From positions 1-20,181 of the forward strand of contig UQZU01000034.1 of NCBI GenBank assembly GCA_900545665.1: DNA of 20,181 nt, written 5' to 3'. This DNA is from an uncultured Collinsella sp. Lineage in GTDB: Bacteria; Actinomycetota; Coriobacteriia; Coriobacteriales; Coriobacteriaceae. A program made the translations under genes and the position numbers. The notes below the pieces were generated by a model that was not told the origin of the DNA, did no database searches, and worked only from the letters and a program-made list of their open reading frames with translations. This document shows positions 7,778-15,853 of the stretch, in pieces (the first letter of the stretch is position 1; each line of letters starts with the position of its first letter).

Positions 7778-7838
7778 CGTCGTATGCGCTAAACTCATCG
7801 TCAGTGTGATTTGAAGTTGTAGGAGGCAAGGAGCTTCC

Positions 7839-10718
7839 ATGTCTGATTCTTCTATCGTTATCCGCGGCGCGCGCGAGCATAACCTGCGCGATATCGATGT
7901 TTCCATTCCGCGTGACCAGCTCGTGGTCATAACCGGTCTTTCCGGATCGGGCAAGAGCTCACTGGCGTTCGATACCATCTATGCCGAGGGCCAGCGCCGT
8001 TACGTCGAGAGCCTTTCGAGCTATGCGCGTCAGTTTTTGGGCCAGATGGACAAGCCCGATCTGGACTCGATTGACGGCCTGTCGCCGGCTGTGTCGATCG
8101 ATCAGAAAACGACGTCCAAAAACCCACGCTCGACGGTGGGCACCGTAACCGAGATTTACGACTATCTGCGTCTGCTGTTTGCTCGCGTGGGAACGCCACA
8201 CTGTCCTGAGTGTGGTCGTGTCATCGAGCGTCAGACGACCGATCAGGTCGCCGATAAGGTGCTGGCGGCGGGGGAGGGCCGCCGCGCGTTTGTGTTGGCG
8301 CCGGTGGTTCGTGGACGCAAGGGAGAATATGCCAAGCTGTTTGAGGACCTGCGTGCGGAGGGCTTTAGCCGTGTGCGCGTCGACGGCGAGGTGCGCTCGC
8401 TTGACGACCCTATCGACCTGGACAAGAAGTTCAAACACGACATTGAGGTCGTGGTCGACCGTATCGTGATTCGAGAGAACTCCCTGGGTCGCATTGCCGA
8501 GTCCGTTGAGCAGGCGACGGCACTGGCGCACGGTAACGTGAACGTGTACATGCTGCCCGACCGCGACGCTCCCGAGGGAACCGAGGGCGAGCTGCTGGAG
8601 TATTCGCTGGCACTGGCGTGCCCGGAGCACGGGCATTCCATCGACGACCTGCAGCCGCGCGATTTCTCGTTCAACGCGCCCTATGGTGCGTGTCCCGAGT
8701 GCGATGGTCTGGGCTTTAAAAAGACAGTCGATGCCGAGGCGCTGATTGAAGACCCCTCAAAGTCGATTGCCGACGGAGTCTTTGGCAGCCTGTTCGGCAA
8801 TTCCAACTATTATCCGCAGATTTTTGCCGCGGTCTGTAAACACTTTAAGGTGAGTGCCGATACGCCATGGGAGGAACTGCCCCCGCGGGTGCGTCGTGCG
8901 TTTTTGGATGGCATGGGCGACACGAAGATTTCGGTCGACTATCAAAAGCTCGATGGGCGCCGCAGCCAGTGGGACACTAAGTTCTCGGGCGTGCGCAACA
9001 TCCTGTACGAGCGCTACAACGAGACGACGAACGAGAACACCAGGGCTCGCTTGGAGAAATACATTCGCGAAGAGCCATGCTCGAGCTGTCACGGTGCTCG
9101 CCTGCGTCCCGAGATGCTTGCCGTCACCGTGGGCGGCAAGTCCATTTACGATGTCTGCTGCCTGTCGTGTCGCGAGTCGCTCGAGTTTTTTGAGGGCCTG
9201 GAGCTTACCGAGCGTCAGCAGTTTATCGGCGGGCGCATCGTCAAGGAAATCCTGGAGCGCCTGCGTTTTCTGGTCGATGTCGGACTCGACTATCTGACGC
9301 TCGATCGCGCCTCGGCGACGCTTTCCGGCGGTGAGGCCCAGCGCATTCGCCTGGCAACGCAGATCGGCGCCGGCCTCATGGGCGTTCTGTACATTCTGGA
9401 CGAGCCGTCGATCGGTCTTCACCAACGCGATAACGAGCGCCTGATCAAGACGCTCGAGCGCTTACGCGATATCGGTAATACCGTTATCGTCGTCGAGCAC
9501 GACGAAGATACGATTCGCGCTGCCGACTACGTGATCGATATGGGTCCCGGTGCGGGCGTTAACGGCGGACACGTGGTCGCCGCGGGAACGCCTGCCGATA
9601 TCATGGCGTGCCCCGATTCCATGACGGGTGCCTATTTGACCGGCAAGCGGATGATCCGTGTGCCCGATGAGCGCCGCAAGCCCGGCCGCGGCTGTCTTAA
9701 GATTACGGGCGCCCGCGCTAACAACCTCAAAAACGTTACCGCCAAGATTGAGTTCGGTACGCTCACGGTCGTTACCGGTGTTTCGGGATCGGGCAAGAGC
9801 TCCCTGGTCACCGATACGATTGCGCCCGCGCTTACGAATGCCATCCATCGTTCGACGCGTCCCGTGGGGCCGTACAAGAAGATTGAGGGCATTGAGTGCA
9901 TCGATAAGGTAATCGATATCGACCAGTCACCGATCGGTCGCACGCCGCGTTCGAACCCTGCGACCTATATTGGCCTGTGGGATGATCTGCGTGCGCTATT
10001 TGCAAGCACGCCGGAGTCGAAGGCGCGCGGCTACTCGCCGGGACGTTTCTCCTTTAACGTAAGCGGCGGTCGCTGCGAGGCGTGCAAAGGCGATGGCCAG
10101 ATCAAGATCGAGATGCACTTCCTTCCCGATATCTATGTCCCCTGTGAGGTATGTGGCGGCAAGCGTTATAACCGCGAGACACTCGAGGTTACCTACCGCG
10201 GCAAGACAATCTCGGACGTGCTCGACATGAGTGTCACCGAAGCACTGGCTTTCTTTGGGAATATCCCGCAGATTAAGCGCAAACTGCAGACCCTATATGA
10301 CGTGGGTCTGGGCTACGTGAGCTTGGGCCAGCCCGCTACGACGCTTTCGGGCGGCGAGGCGCAGCGCGTGAAGCTCGCCAAGGAGCTTCATCGTCGTCAG
10401 ACAGGCAAGACGTTCTACATTTTGGACGAGCCCACAACCGGCCTCCATTTTGAGGATGTTCGTCAGCTGCTCGACGTTTTGCAGCGCCTGGTCGATGCGG
10501 GCAACACGGTTCTGGTGATCGAGCACAACCTTGATGTCATCAAGGTTGCCGACCGCCTGATCGATATGGGCCCCGAGGGCGGCAATGGCGGCGGAACCGT
10601 CGTGGTCTCAGGCACGCCGGAGCAAGTCGCGGCATGTTCGCAGAGCTACACGGGCAAGTTCTTGGCGCCGTTGCTCAAGCGTGACCGTGAGCGTCAGGCG
10701 CAGCTCGACGCGCAGTAA
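7839..10718 (+). CDS. uvrA: Excinuclease ABC subunit A
   Basis: UvrA is the dimeric damage-sensing ATPase of nucleotide excision repair; it finds distorted DNA and loads UvrB. The 959-residue length is typical. Two ABC modules are complete: Walker A GLSGSGKS (33-40) and GVSGSGKS (647-654), signatures LSGGEAQ (495-501 and 836-842), and Walker B ending in Asp521-Glu522 and Asp863-Glu864. Three C-x-x-C pairs of the zinc modules are seen at Cys122/125, Cys285/288 and Cys746/749, with Cys769/772 completing the C-terminal damage-sensing zinc finger. AAGGAG (7828-7833) is five bases before the ATG, with a second AGGAGG just upstream, which implies strong translation. It is divergent from mrp and has a LexA-box candidate in front. 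Nothing in it looks damaged. Confidence 0.98.
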   Translation: MSDSSIVIRGAREHNLRDIDVSIPRDQLVVITGLSGSGKSSLAFDTIYAEGQRRYVESLSSYARQFLGQMDKPDLDSIDGLSPAVSIDQKTTSKNPRSTVGTVTEIYDYLRLLFARVGTPHCPECGRVIERQTTDQVADKVLAAGEGRRAFVLAPVVRGRKGEYAKLFEDLRAEGFSRVRVDGEVRSLDDPIDLDKKFKHDIEVVVDRIVIRENSLGRIAESVEQATALAHGNVNVYMLPDRDAPEGTEGELLEYSLALACPEHGHSIDDLQPRDFSFNAPYGACPECDGLGFKKTVDAEALIEDPSKSIADGVFGSLFGNSNYYPQIFAAVCKHFKVSADTPWEELPPRVRRAFLDGMGDTKISVDYQKLDGRRSQWDTKFSGVRNILYERYNETTNENTRARLEKYIREEPCSSCHGARLRPEMLAVTVGGKSIYDVCCLSCRESLEFFEGLELTERQQFIGGRIVKEILERLRFLVDVGLDYLTLDRASATLSGGEAQRIRLATQIGAGLMGVLYILDEPSIGLHQRDNERLIKTLERLRDIGNTVIVVEHDEDTIRAADYVIDMGPGAGVNGGHVVAAGTPADIMACPDSMTGAYLTGKRMIRVPDERRKPGRGCLKITGARANNLKNVTAKIEFGTLTVVTGVSGSGKSSLVTDTIAPALTNAIHRSTRPVGPYKKIEGIECIDKVIDIDQSPIGRTPRSNPATYIGLWDDLRALFASTPESKARGYSPGRFSFNVSGGRCEACKGDGQIKIEMHFLPDIYVPCEVCGGKRYNRETLEVTYRGKTISDVLDMSVTEALAFFGNIPQIKRKLQTLYDVGLGYVSLGQPATTLSGGEAQRVKLAKELHRRQTGKTFYILDEPTTGLHFEDVRQLLDVLQRLVDAGNTVLVIEHNLDVIKVADRLIDMGPEGGNGGGTVVVSGTPEQVAACSQSYTGKFLAPLLKRDRERQAQLDAQ

Positions 10719-10738
10719 AGAGACGTTGTAGTACCGAC

Positions 10739-10769
10739 GCGCTACCGGTTCCTTCTGATTCGGTGGCGC
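10739..10769 (+). terminator. Weak terminator-like hairpin after uvrA
   Basis: GCGCTACCG pairs with CGGTGGCGC (nine pairs, one G-U) around a 13-base loop, 20 bases after the uvrA stop. Only a mixed TTCTGTGTGT tract follows, so it may terminate partially or simply protect the uvrA 3' end. Confidence 0.45.
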
Positions 10770-10808
10770 TTCTGTGTGTCGAGATGGCATATGCGACGGA
10801 ATTGGCCC

Positions 10809-10814
10809 TATACT
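10809..10814 (+). promoter_or_regulatory. Candidate -10 element for the ybaK-murJ-uvrC genes
   Basis: TATACT matches five of six -10 consensus bases and lies 38 bases before the ybaK start, after the weak hairpin that follows uvrA. No clear -35 is visible. If real, it would drive ybaK, murJ and uvrC together. Confidence 0.4.
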
Positions 10815-10851
10815 TAATCCTTGCGTCGCTCTGCGAGGGAAAGGATGTGCC

Positions 10852-11352
10852 ATGGCAAAGGCTGTTAAGACGCCAAAAACCAATGCGATGCGCGAGCTGG
10901 AAAGCGCCGGCATCTCCTATGTTCTCCATACGTACGAAGACGATGGCGACGAATCGTCGGGGCTGGGCGTCGCGATTTCCGAGCAGCTTGGCGAGGAGCC
11001 CGGTCAGGGATTTAAGACCCTGGTCTGCACGACGCCGTCCAACGACCATGTCGTGTGCTGCATTCCCGTTGCCGACGAGCTCGACCTCAAGGCCGCCGCG
11101 CGCGCCGCAGGCGAAAAGTCGCTGACCATGATGCATGTCAAAGATCTGCTTGCCGCGACGGGGTATATCCGTGGCGGTTGCAGCCCGGTCGGTATGAAAA
11201 AACGCTTCCGGACGCTGATCGATGAGACATGCGTCCTTTGGGATACCATTTTTATCTCGGGTGGCAAGCGCGGCTATCAGCTTGAGCTTGCTCCCGATGA
11301 CTTAGTTGCATTTTGCGGGGCGACGGTTGCCCCGATCACGAGAGAGGACTGA
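10852..11352 (+). CDS. ybaK: YbaK/EbsC-type Cys-tRNA(Pro) deacylase
   Basis: This trans-acting editing enzyme hydrolyses cysteine wrongly attached to tRNA(Pro) by prolyl-tRNA synthetase, protecting proline codons from misreading. The 166-residue length is typical of YbaK. The family segments are present: TPKTNAMREL (7-16), FKTLV (54-58), GYIRGGCSPVGMKK (104-117) with the conserved G-G-x-S-P core, and SGGKRGYQ (136-143). The ATG at 10852 has AAAGGA (10840-10845) six bases upstream; an upstream in-frame start would add 26 unrelated residues. The stop lies three bases before murJ, so it heads a tight three-gene run with murJ and uvrC. YbaK relatives with other substrates (ProX, INS) exist, and the exact mischarged tRNA is inferred from family similarity. 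Confidence 0.9.
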   Translation: MAKAVKTPKTNAMRELESAGISYVLHTYEDDGDESSGLGVAISEQLGEEPGQGFKTLVCTTPSNDHVVCCIPVADELDLKAAARAAGEKSLTMMHVKDLLAATGYIRGGCSPVGMKKRFRTLIDETCVLWDTIFISGGKRGYQLELAPDDLVAFCGATVAPITRED

Positions 11353-11355
11353 GCG

Positions 11356-13659
11356 ATGCCGCAGGAAGAATCAAAGCGCGGAGCTCACTTTGCAAAAGGG
11401 TCGGCTCCTCAGGCGCCCGCGCCCGAGGCCGCTTCGTTCGATAATGAGATTCGAAACGCCTGGTCCGCTGCCGCTGACCCGGGCGAGACGGCCGTGTACT
11501 TGCGTGCCGCCGGTGCCGGCACGGCACTTCCCCGTACGGTTCTTTCTTCGGCTCGTCCCGATGAGACGGCTGTCTTTTTGGCCGCCGCTCAATCGAGCGC
11601 CAGCGTGATGCCGAACGCCTCCGAGGCTCCTCGTGCGCCGCGTCCCGATGAGACGGCGGTGTTTTTGATGGCAGCTCAGGGAAAGAGCACGCCGCAGAGC
11701 ACTCCTGCCGCTCGTTCCTCCAAGCCCGCGGCTCATGATGATGACGAGCCGCTTCTTTCGGATGACGAATGGTCGCCGCTTGGTTCGACCGATCCCGTCG
11801 AGGGCGTGGCCATCGACGGTGATGATGACTGGGACCCTCTGTCGTTTTCTGCCCGAACCGTCGCCGCCAAAGAAGTTGACACGGTGTTTGGCGACCATGC
11901 CATATTCGATGATGATGCCGTATCCGGATACAACATGCCGAACAGCGATGACGTCGCACCTGCTGATGACGCCGTTTTGGTTGACGATCCCTTTGCGATG
12001 ACCGGCTCCTTTGCCGCCGTGGACGATTTGCTGCCACAAGATGAGGCTCATGAGGACTCTCAGGATGACGTAGACGATATGGGTTCGTCGGACTACTCCA
12101 CGGTTGGTCGTTCTGCTGGCCTCATGACCGTGCTGACCATCGTGTCGCGCGTCACCGGGTTTATCCGCACGTGGGCCATGGCGGCCGCCATCGGCATGTC
12201 GCTGCTCTCTTCCTCCTATCAGGTTGCCAACAACCTGCCCAACATGCTTTACGAACTCGTGATGGGCGGCATGCTCGTTACGGCGTTTTTGCCGGTGTAT
12301 ATGGGTGTGAGGCGCGAGCAGGGCCGCGAGGCATCGAACGAGTATGTCGGTAACCTGCTCGGTATTCTGCTTCTGCTGCTGGGCGGTATCTCGCTGCTGG
12401 GCACCGTGTTTGCTCCCGGCTTTATTTGGACGCAGTCGTTCCTTTCGGGCGATGGCGGCAGCATGGATACCGCTGCGTTCATGTTCCGCTTCTTTGCTAT
12501 TCAAATTCTGTTTTATGGCTTGGGCTCGGTGTTCTCGGGCGTTCTCAACGCGCACCGCGACTACTTCTGGTCGACGTTTGCCCCGGTTCTCAACAATGTC
12601 ATCGTCATCGCCAGCTTTATGGGCTTTGCTCCCGTGTCTGCACAATTTGGCGAGCAGGCCGGTATTATCTTGATCGCAGCTGGTACGACCCTCGGCGTCT
12701 TTGTCCAGATGGCCTGCCAGATTCCCGCGCTTGGCAAGCATGGCGTGCATCCTCATATCCATATCGACTTTAAGGATCCCGCGCTGCGACAGACGATCGC
12801 GCTTGGTATCCCGACGCTGCTCGCCACGGTGTGCATGTTTGTCTCGACTTCCATTACCAATGCCGCCGCGCTGGTGGTGCAGCCCGAGACCGGCCCTTCC
12901 GTCATCGCATATGCGCGCCTGTGGTACACATTGCCCTATGCGCTGATCGCTGCCTCGCTTTCGACGGCACTCTATACCGAACTCTCTCACGATGCACAGG
13001 AGAAGGATTACGACAGCGTCCGCACGGGCATTTCGCGCGGTGTCGCCCAGATGCTCTTCTTCCTGATTCCGTTTGCGATGTACCTGATTGTCTTCGCCCG
13101 TCCGCTCAACATGATCTACTGCGCCGGCAAGTTCGATGAATCCGGTGTGGCGCTGGTGTCGGAGTTCCTTATCTATCTGGCACTTTCCCTGCCGCTCTAC
13201 GGCGTGGTCGTGCTGATGCAGAAGAGCTTCTCGGCCCTGCTCGATATGAAACCTTATAGCCGCTATTGCCTGTACTCCGCTATCGGCCAGGCCGGTTCGG
13301 TTCTGCTGTTTGGCGTGGTGCTGGGCTACGGTATGCCGGCAATTGCGCTTTCGTACGTCGTTGACTACGTGGTCTTGGTCGGATGCTCACTGTGGTGGCT
13401 GCGCCGTCGTCTGCATGGACTTCAGGTCAAGTCTATCCTGCACGGCGGTTTCTTCGGCCTATTGTTCGGTGGCTTGGGCGCTGCCGCGGGCGCCGGCGTC
13501 ATGTGGGCACTTGAGCACTTTGTCGGACTGCTTGGCAGCTCGATCCTCATTACCCTGGGCTACGTTTGTGTTGCAGGCGTCGTCTCGCTCGCCGTGACTT
13601 TTGGCCTTGCCTTCGTCTTTAAGATGCCCGAGGTCTCGGCGCTGCTTCGTCGCAAGTAG
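11356..13659 (+). CDS. murJ: MurJ (MviN) lipid II flippase with long N-terminal extension
   Basis: MurJ moves the peptidoglycan precursor lipid II across the cytoplasmic membrane. The MOP-fold core starts near residue 250 with GLMTVLTIVSRVTGFIRTW (255-273), continues through NNLPNMLYELVMGGML (292-307), and shows about 14 hydrophobic segments up to the basic C-terminal end. At 767 residues it exceeds the usual 500-550 because of a 245-residue N-terminal cytoplasmic extension. That part is Ala/Pro-rich to about 125 and very Asp-rich from 127 to 242, probably disordered. It carries three copies of an ETAVFL-type motif (see the repeat entry). In Mycobacterium MurJ has instead a C-terminal pseudokinase bound by an FHA protein after phosphorylation. 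AGAGAGGA (11341-11348) precedes the ATG, which lies three bases after ybaK; uvrC follows directly. Confidence 0.94.
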   Translation: MPQEESKRGAHFAKGSAPQAPAPEAASFDNEIRNAWSAAADPGETAVYLRAAGAGTALPRTVLSSARPDETAVFLAAAQSSASVMPNASEAPRAPRPDETAVFLMAAQGKSTPQSTPAARSSKPAAHDDDEPLLSDDEWSPLGSTDPVEGVAIDGDDDWDPLSFSARTVAAKEVDTVFGDHAIFDDDAVSGYNMPNSDDVAPADDAVLVDDPFAMTGSFAAVDDLLPQDEAHEDSQDDVDDMGSSDYSTVGRSAGLMTVLTIVSRVTGFIRTWAMAAAIGMSLLSSSYQVANNLPNMLYELVMGGMLVTAFLPVYMGVRREQGREASNEYVGNLLGILLLLLGGISLLGTVFAPGFIWTQSFLSGDGGSMDTAAFMFRFFAIQILFYGLGSVFSGVLNAHRDYFWSTFAPVLNNVIVIASFMGFAPVSAQFGEQAGIILIAAGTTLGVFVQMACQIPALGKHGVHPHIHIDFKDPALRQTIALGIPTLLATVCMFVSTSITNAAALVVQPETGPSVIAYARLWYTLPYALIAASLSTALYTELSHDAQEKDYDSVRTGISRGVAQMLFFLIPFAMYLIVFARPLNMIYCAGKFDESGVALVSEFLIYLALSLPLYGVVVLMQKSFSALLDMKPYSRYCLYSAIGQAGSVLLFGVVLGYGMPAIALSYVVDYVVLVGCSLWWLRRRLHGLQVKSILHGGFFGLLFGGLGAAAGAGVMWALEHFVGLLGSSILITLGYVCVAGVVSLAVTFGLAFVFKMPEVSALLRRK
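11476..11679 (+). repeat. murJ: Triplicated short motif in the MurJ extension
   Basis: Three related 13-residue units lie at 11476-11514 (DPGETAVYLRAAG), 11554-11592 (RPDETAVFLAAAQ) and 11641-11679 (RPDETAVFLMAAQ). The last two are nearly identical in DNA as well as protein, which suggests internal duplication. Each offers a threonine (Thr45, Thr71, Thr100) after acidic residues and before hydrophobic ones. This resembles the ETTSVFR phospho-site of actinobacterial GarA/OdhI. The repeat is seen directly; the phospho-site idea is inference. Confidence 0.85.
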
Positions 13660-13665
13660 GTGCGT

Positions 13666-15606
13666 GTGGCAGGTCACGACAACATTCCAACACTTGCCGA
13701 GCAGGTTTCGCGCGTTCCCACGCAACCCGGCTGCTACCTTTGGAAAGATGCCAAGGGCGATGTCATCTATGTGGGCAAGGCAAAAAACTTGCGTGCCCGT
13801 ATGCGTCAATACGTGACGCTGCAGGACGAGCGTCAAAAGATTCCGCTCATGATGCAGCTGGTGGCGAGCTTCGACTATATCGTGGTGGAGACCGAGCACG
13901 AGGCATTGGTGCTCGAGCGCAATCTAATCGGCCAGTACCATCCGTACTTCAACGTCGACCTTAAGGACGATAAGAGCTATCCCTTTATCGCCATTACTAA
14001 GAGCGACTTGTTTCCGGCTATTAAATACACGCGAGAGCGTCATAAACCGGGAACGCGCTATTTTGGCCCCTATACCGATAGCCGCGCGGCGCGTGAGACC
14101 ATCGATACGCTACGCAAGGTTATTCCTATTTGCTCGGCATCCTGTGCGGAATGGCGCCGCTGCCGCCGCATCGTCGAATCTCATAAGGGCGAAGAAGACA
14201 TCGTCAATATGATTTGCGCGCAAAACGGGCGCCCCTGCTTTGACTACCATGTCGGGCGCGGGCCGGGCGCATGCGTCGGCGCGATTTCGCCTGCCGACTA
14301 TGCCAAGAACGTCAAGCGTGTCGAACGTTTCTTGTCGGGCCATCGCAAGGATGTCGTCGACGAGCTGACTTCCGAGATGGCGGATGCCGCCGAGGCGCTC
14401 GACTTTGAGCGCGCTGCCCGCGTCAAACGTCGTTTGGAGGTCATCAGGGGTCTGGACGACCGTCAGCAAGTCGTTTTTCCCTCCAGTGTCGATATCGATG
14501 TCATCGGTTTCTATCGCGAGGAGACCATCTCTGCCGCTTGCGTCTTCGTCGTTCGCGAGGGCCGAACAGTTCGCACCTGCGAGTTCATTCTCGACAAGGG
14601 TCTTGATGTTGACGAGGAAGAGCTCCAGTCGGGCTTTCTTAAGCGCTATTACGACGAGACGGCTGATATTCCAGCTGAGATAAACCTCTCTGTCGAGCTT
14701 GAGGATGCGGAGGCGCTGGGGGAGTGGCTTGCAGGCAAGCGCGAGCGTTCCTGCCATCTCCATAGGCCGCAGCGTGGCGAAAAGCACCGTTTGCTCGATA
14801 TGGCATCCAAAAATGCGCGCCATGCCCTCATGCGCTACATGATGCGAACGGGGTACGCTGACGACCGCACCAATCAAGCGCTCCTGGAGCTCGAAAGCGC
14901 GCTGGCGCTGCCGGCGCCGCCGATGCGTATCGAGTGCTTCGATATCTCGACGCTGCATGGAACCTTTACCGTCGCCTCGATGGTGGTGTTTACCAACGGA
15001 CGCGCCGACAAGAGCCAGTACCGTCGTTTTAAAATTCAGGCCGAATTGGACGAGGCAAACGACTTCGTGTCGATGTCCGAGGTTTTGGGACGACGCTATG
15101 CTCCCGAGCGCATGGCCGACGAGCGCTTTGGCTCGCGCCCCGATTTGCTCGTTGTCGATGGCGGTAAGCCGCAATTGACCGCTGCGATCAAGCAGCTTGA
15201 GGCTCTTGGGCTCGATATACCGGTTTGTGGCTTGGCAAAGGCCGATGAGGAGGTTTTCGTGCCTTGGGACGAGACTCCCGTCGTGCTGCCGACCGGGTCT
15301 GCTTCGCTCTATCTAATTAAACAGGTGCGCGATGAATCGCACCGTTTTGCAATCACATTCCATCGTGAGTTGCGCGATAAAGCCATGACAGTTTCGGTAC
15401 TCGATGACGTTCCAGGCGTGGGACCCACCAGAAAACGTGCCCTTATGCGCCATTTTGGCTCGATGAAGCGTTTGCGCGCGGCGAGCGAGCAAGAGATCGC
15501 GGAAGTTCGCGGCATACCTGCCGATGTTGCCAAGGCGGTCCACGAGGCGCTCGTTGCGTGGAATGCCGAGCGCGCCGAGGCGGCGGCTGACCATTCCGAT
15601 AGCTAA
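13666..15606 (+). CDS. uvrC: Excinuclease ABC subunit C
   Basis: UvrC makes both incisions around damage marked by UvrB. It has 646 residues from GTG 13666. The GIY-YIG nuclease for the 3' cut starts at PGCYLWKD (21-28) with VIYVGKAKNL (33-42). A UVR motif for UvrB contact is at about 225-260. The RNase-H-like nuclease for the 5' cut has Asp426 (ECFDIS) and Asp498 (VVDGGKPQ), and tandem helix-hairpin-helix motifs lie at 579-629. The start was chosen because AAGTAGG (13654-13660) sits five bases upstream; GTG 13660 is an alternative adding two residues. It begins six bases after the murJ stop, so coupling is likely. Odd point: the four-cysteine cluster expected between the nuclease domains is altered (Gly199 replaces one Cys) and about 20 residues are inserted, with extra cysteines at 156, 160, 166 and 184. 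Confidence 0.97.
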   Translation: MAGHDNIPTLAEQVSRVPTQPGCYLWKDAKGDVIYVGKAKNLRARMRQYVTLQDERQKIPLMMQLVASFDYIVVETEHEALVLERNLIGQYHPYFNVDLKDDKSYPFIAITKSDLFPAIKYTRERHKPGTRYFGPYTDSRAARETIDTLRKVIPICSASCAEWRRCRRIVESHKGEEDIVNMICAQNGRPCFDYHVGRGPGACVGAISPADYAKNVKRVERFLSGHRKDVVDELTSEMADAAEALDFERAARVKRRLEVIRGLDDRQQVVFPSSVDIDVIGFYREETISAACVFVVREGRTVRTCEFILDKGLDVDEEELQSGFLKRYYDETADIPAEINLSVELEDAEALGEWLAGKRERSCHLHRPQRGEKHRLLDMASKNARHALMRYMMRTGYADDRTNQALLELESALALPAPPMRIECFDISTLHGTFTVASMVVFTNGRADKSQYRRFKIQAELDEANDFVSMSEVLGRRYAPERMADERFGSRPDLLVVDGGKPQLTAAIKQLEALGLDIPVCGLAKADEEVFVPWDETPVVLPTGSASLYLIKQVRDESHRFAITFHRELRDKAMTVSVLDDVPGVGPTRKRALMRHFGSMKRLRAASEQEIAEVRGIPADVAKAVHEALVAWNAERAEAAADHSDS

Positions 15607-15730
15607 ACACGAGCCTAAACTACTGATATACATGATTGCGTGATTTTCAACCATTTATTTCGCCATGATTGCATGCTGGTTTCGGGTTTTATTAACGCTA
15701 AAACGTTTGACTAGTCATGGTGAACAACCC
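15607..15730. other. AT-rich gap after uvrC with a 9-bp direct repeat
   Basis: This part of the 365-base non-coding stretch is clearly more AT-rich than the genes. CATGATTGC occurs twice (15631-15639 and 15664-15672), 33 bases apart, about three helical turns. An inverted repeat GTTTTA/TAAAAC lies at 15686-15704, followed by TTGACT (15707-15712). No uvrC terminator with a GC stem is evident. The segment looks like upstream promoter DNA for the transporter operon, possibly with activator or repressor sites. Confidence 0.4.
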
Positions 15731-15739
15731 TGCTATCCT
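15731..15739 (+). promoter_or_regulatory. Extended -10 promoter for the peptide transporter operon
   Basis: TGC followed by TATCCT gives an extended -10 element (TG-N-TAnnnT). A TTGACT at 15707-15712 is a good -35 word, but the 21-base spacing is too long, which fits an extended -10 promoter that needs little -35 contact. Transcription would start near 15746, leaving a leader of about 225 bases before the binding-protein gene. Confidence 0.55.
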
Positions 15740-15770
15740 GTGGGTTGACGAAGACTGATATCTCACCTCG

Positions 15771-15853
15771 CCGATACATACTGTCTGGCGAATCATTTGT
15801 CAATGAATTCGGTGAACGGTAGTAAATACCGTTCAAGCGTATGTATGTATCGG
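15771..15853 (+). ncRNA. Candidate structured leader RNA (three-way junction)
   Basis: An 11-bp perfect long-range stem (15771-15781 with 15843-15853) encloses two hairpins. The first is 15790-15810 (GAATCATT against AATGAATTC, one bulge, TGTC loop). The second is 15813-15835, a perfect nine-pair stem with a GTAAA loop. A small GCCG/CGGC hairpin follows at 15856-15867. This nested arrangement sits in the transcribed leader of an ABC uptake operon, where riboswitches and protein-binding leaders are common. I recognise no known class; T-box and common riboswitch signatures are absent. The nine-pair repeat alone could also be a protein operator on DNA. Confidence 0.5.

Noticed and set aside
7580..7978. 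Upstream extension of mrp
   Set aside because: It would cover the divergent control region and the first codons of uvrA, and it shows no similarity to Mrp proteins.
11476..11679. Tandem repeat as a mobile element or CRISPR-like array
   Set aside because: The repeats are in frame inside murJ, few and of unequal spacing, so they are a protein-level motif duplication.
11371..12990. Reverse-strand open frame of 539 codons opposite murJ
   Set aside because: The product is rich in Arg, His and Gly with no domain, and the forward frame encodes a convincing MurJ.
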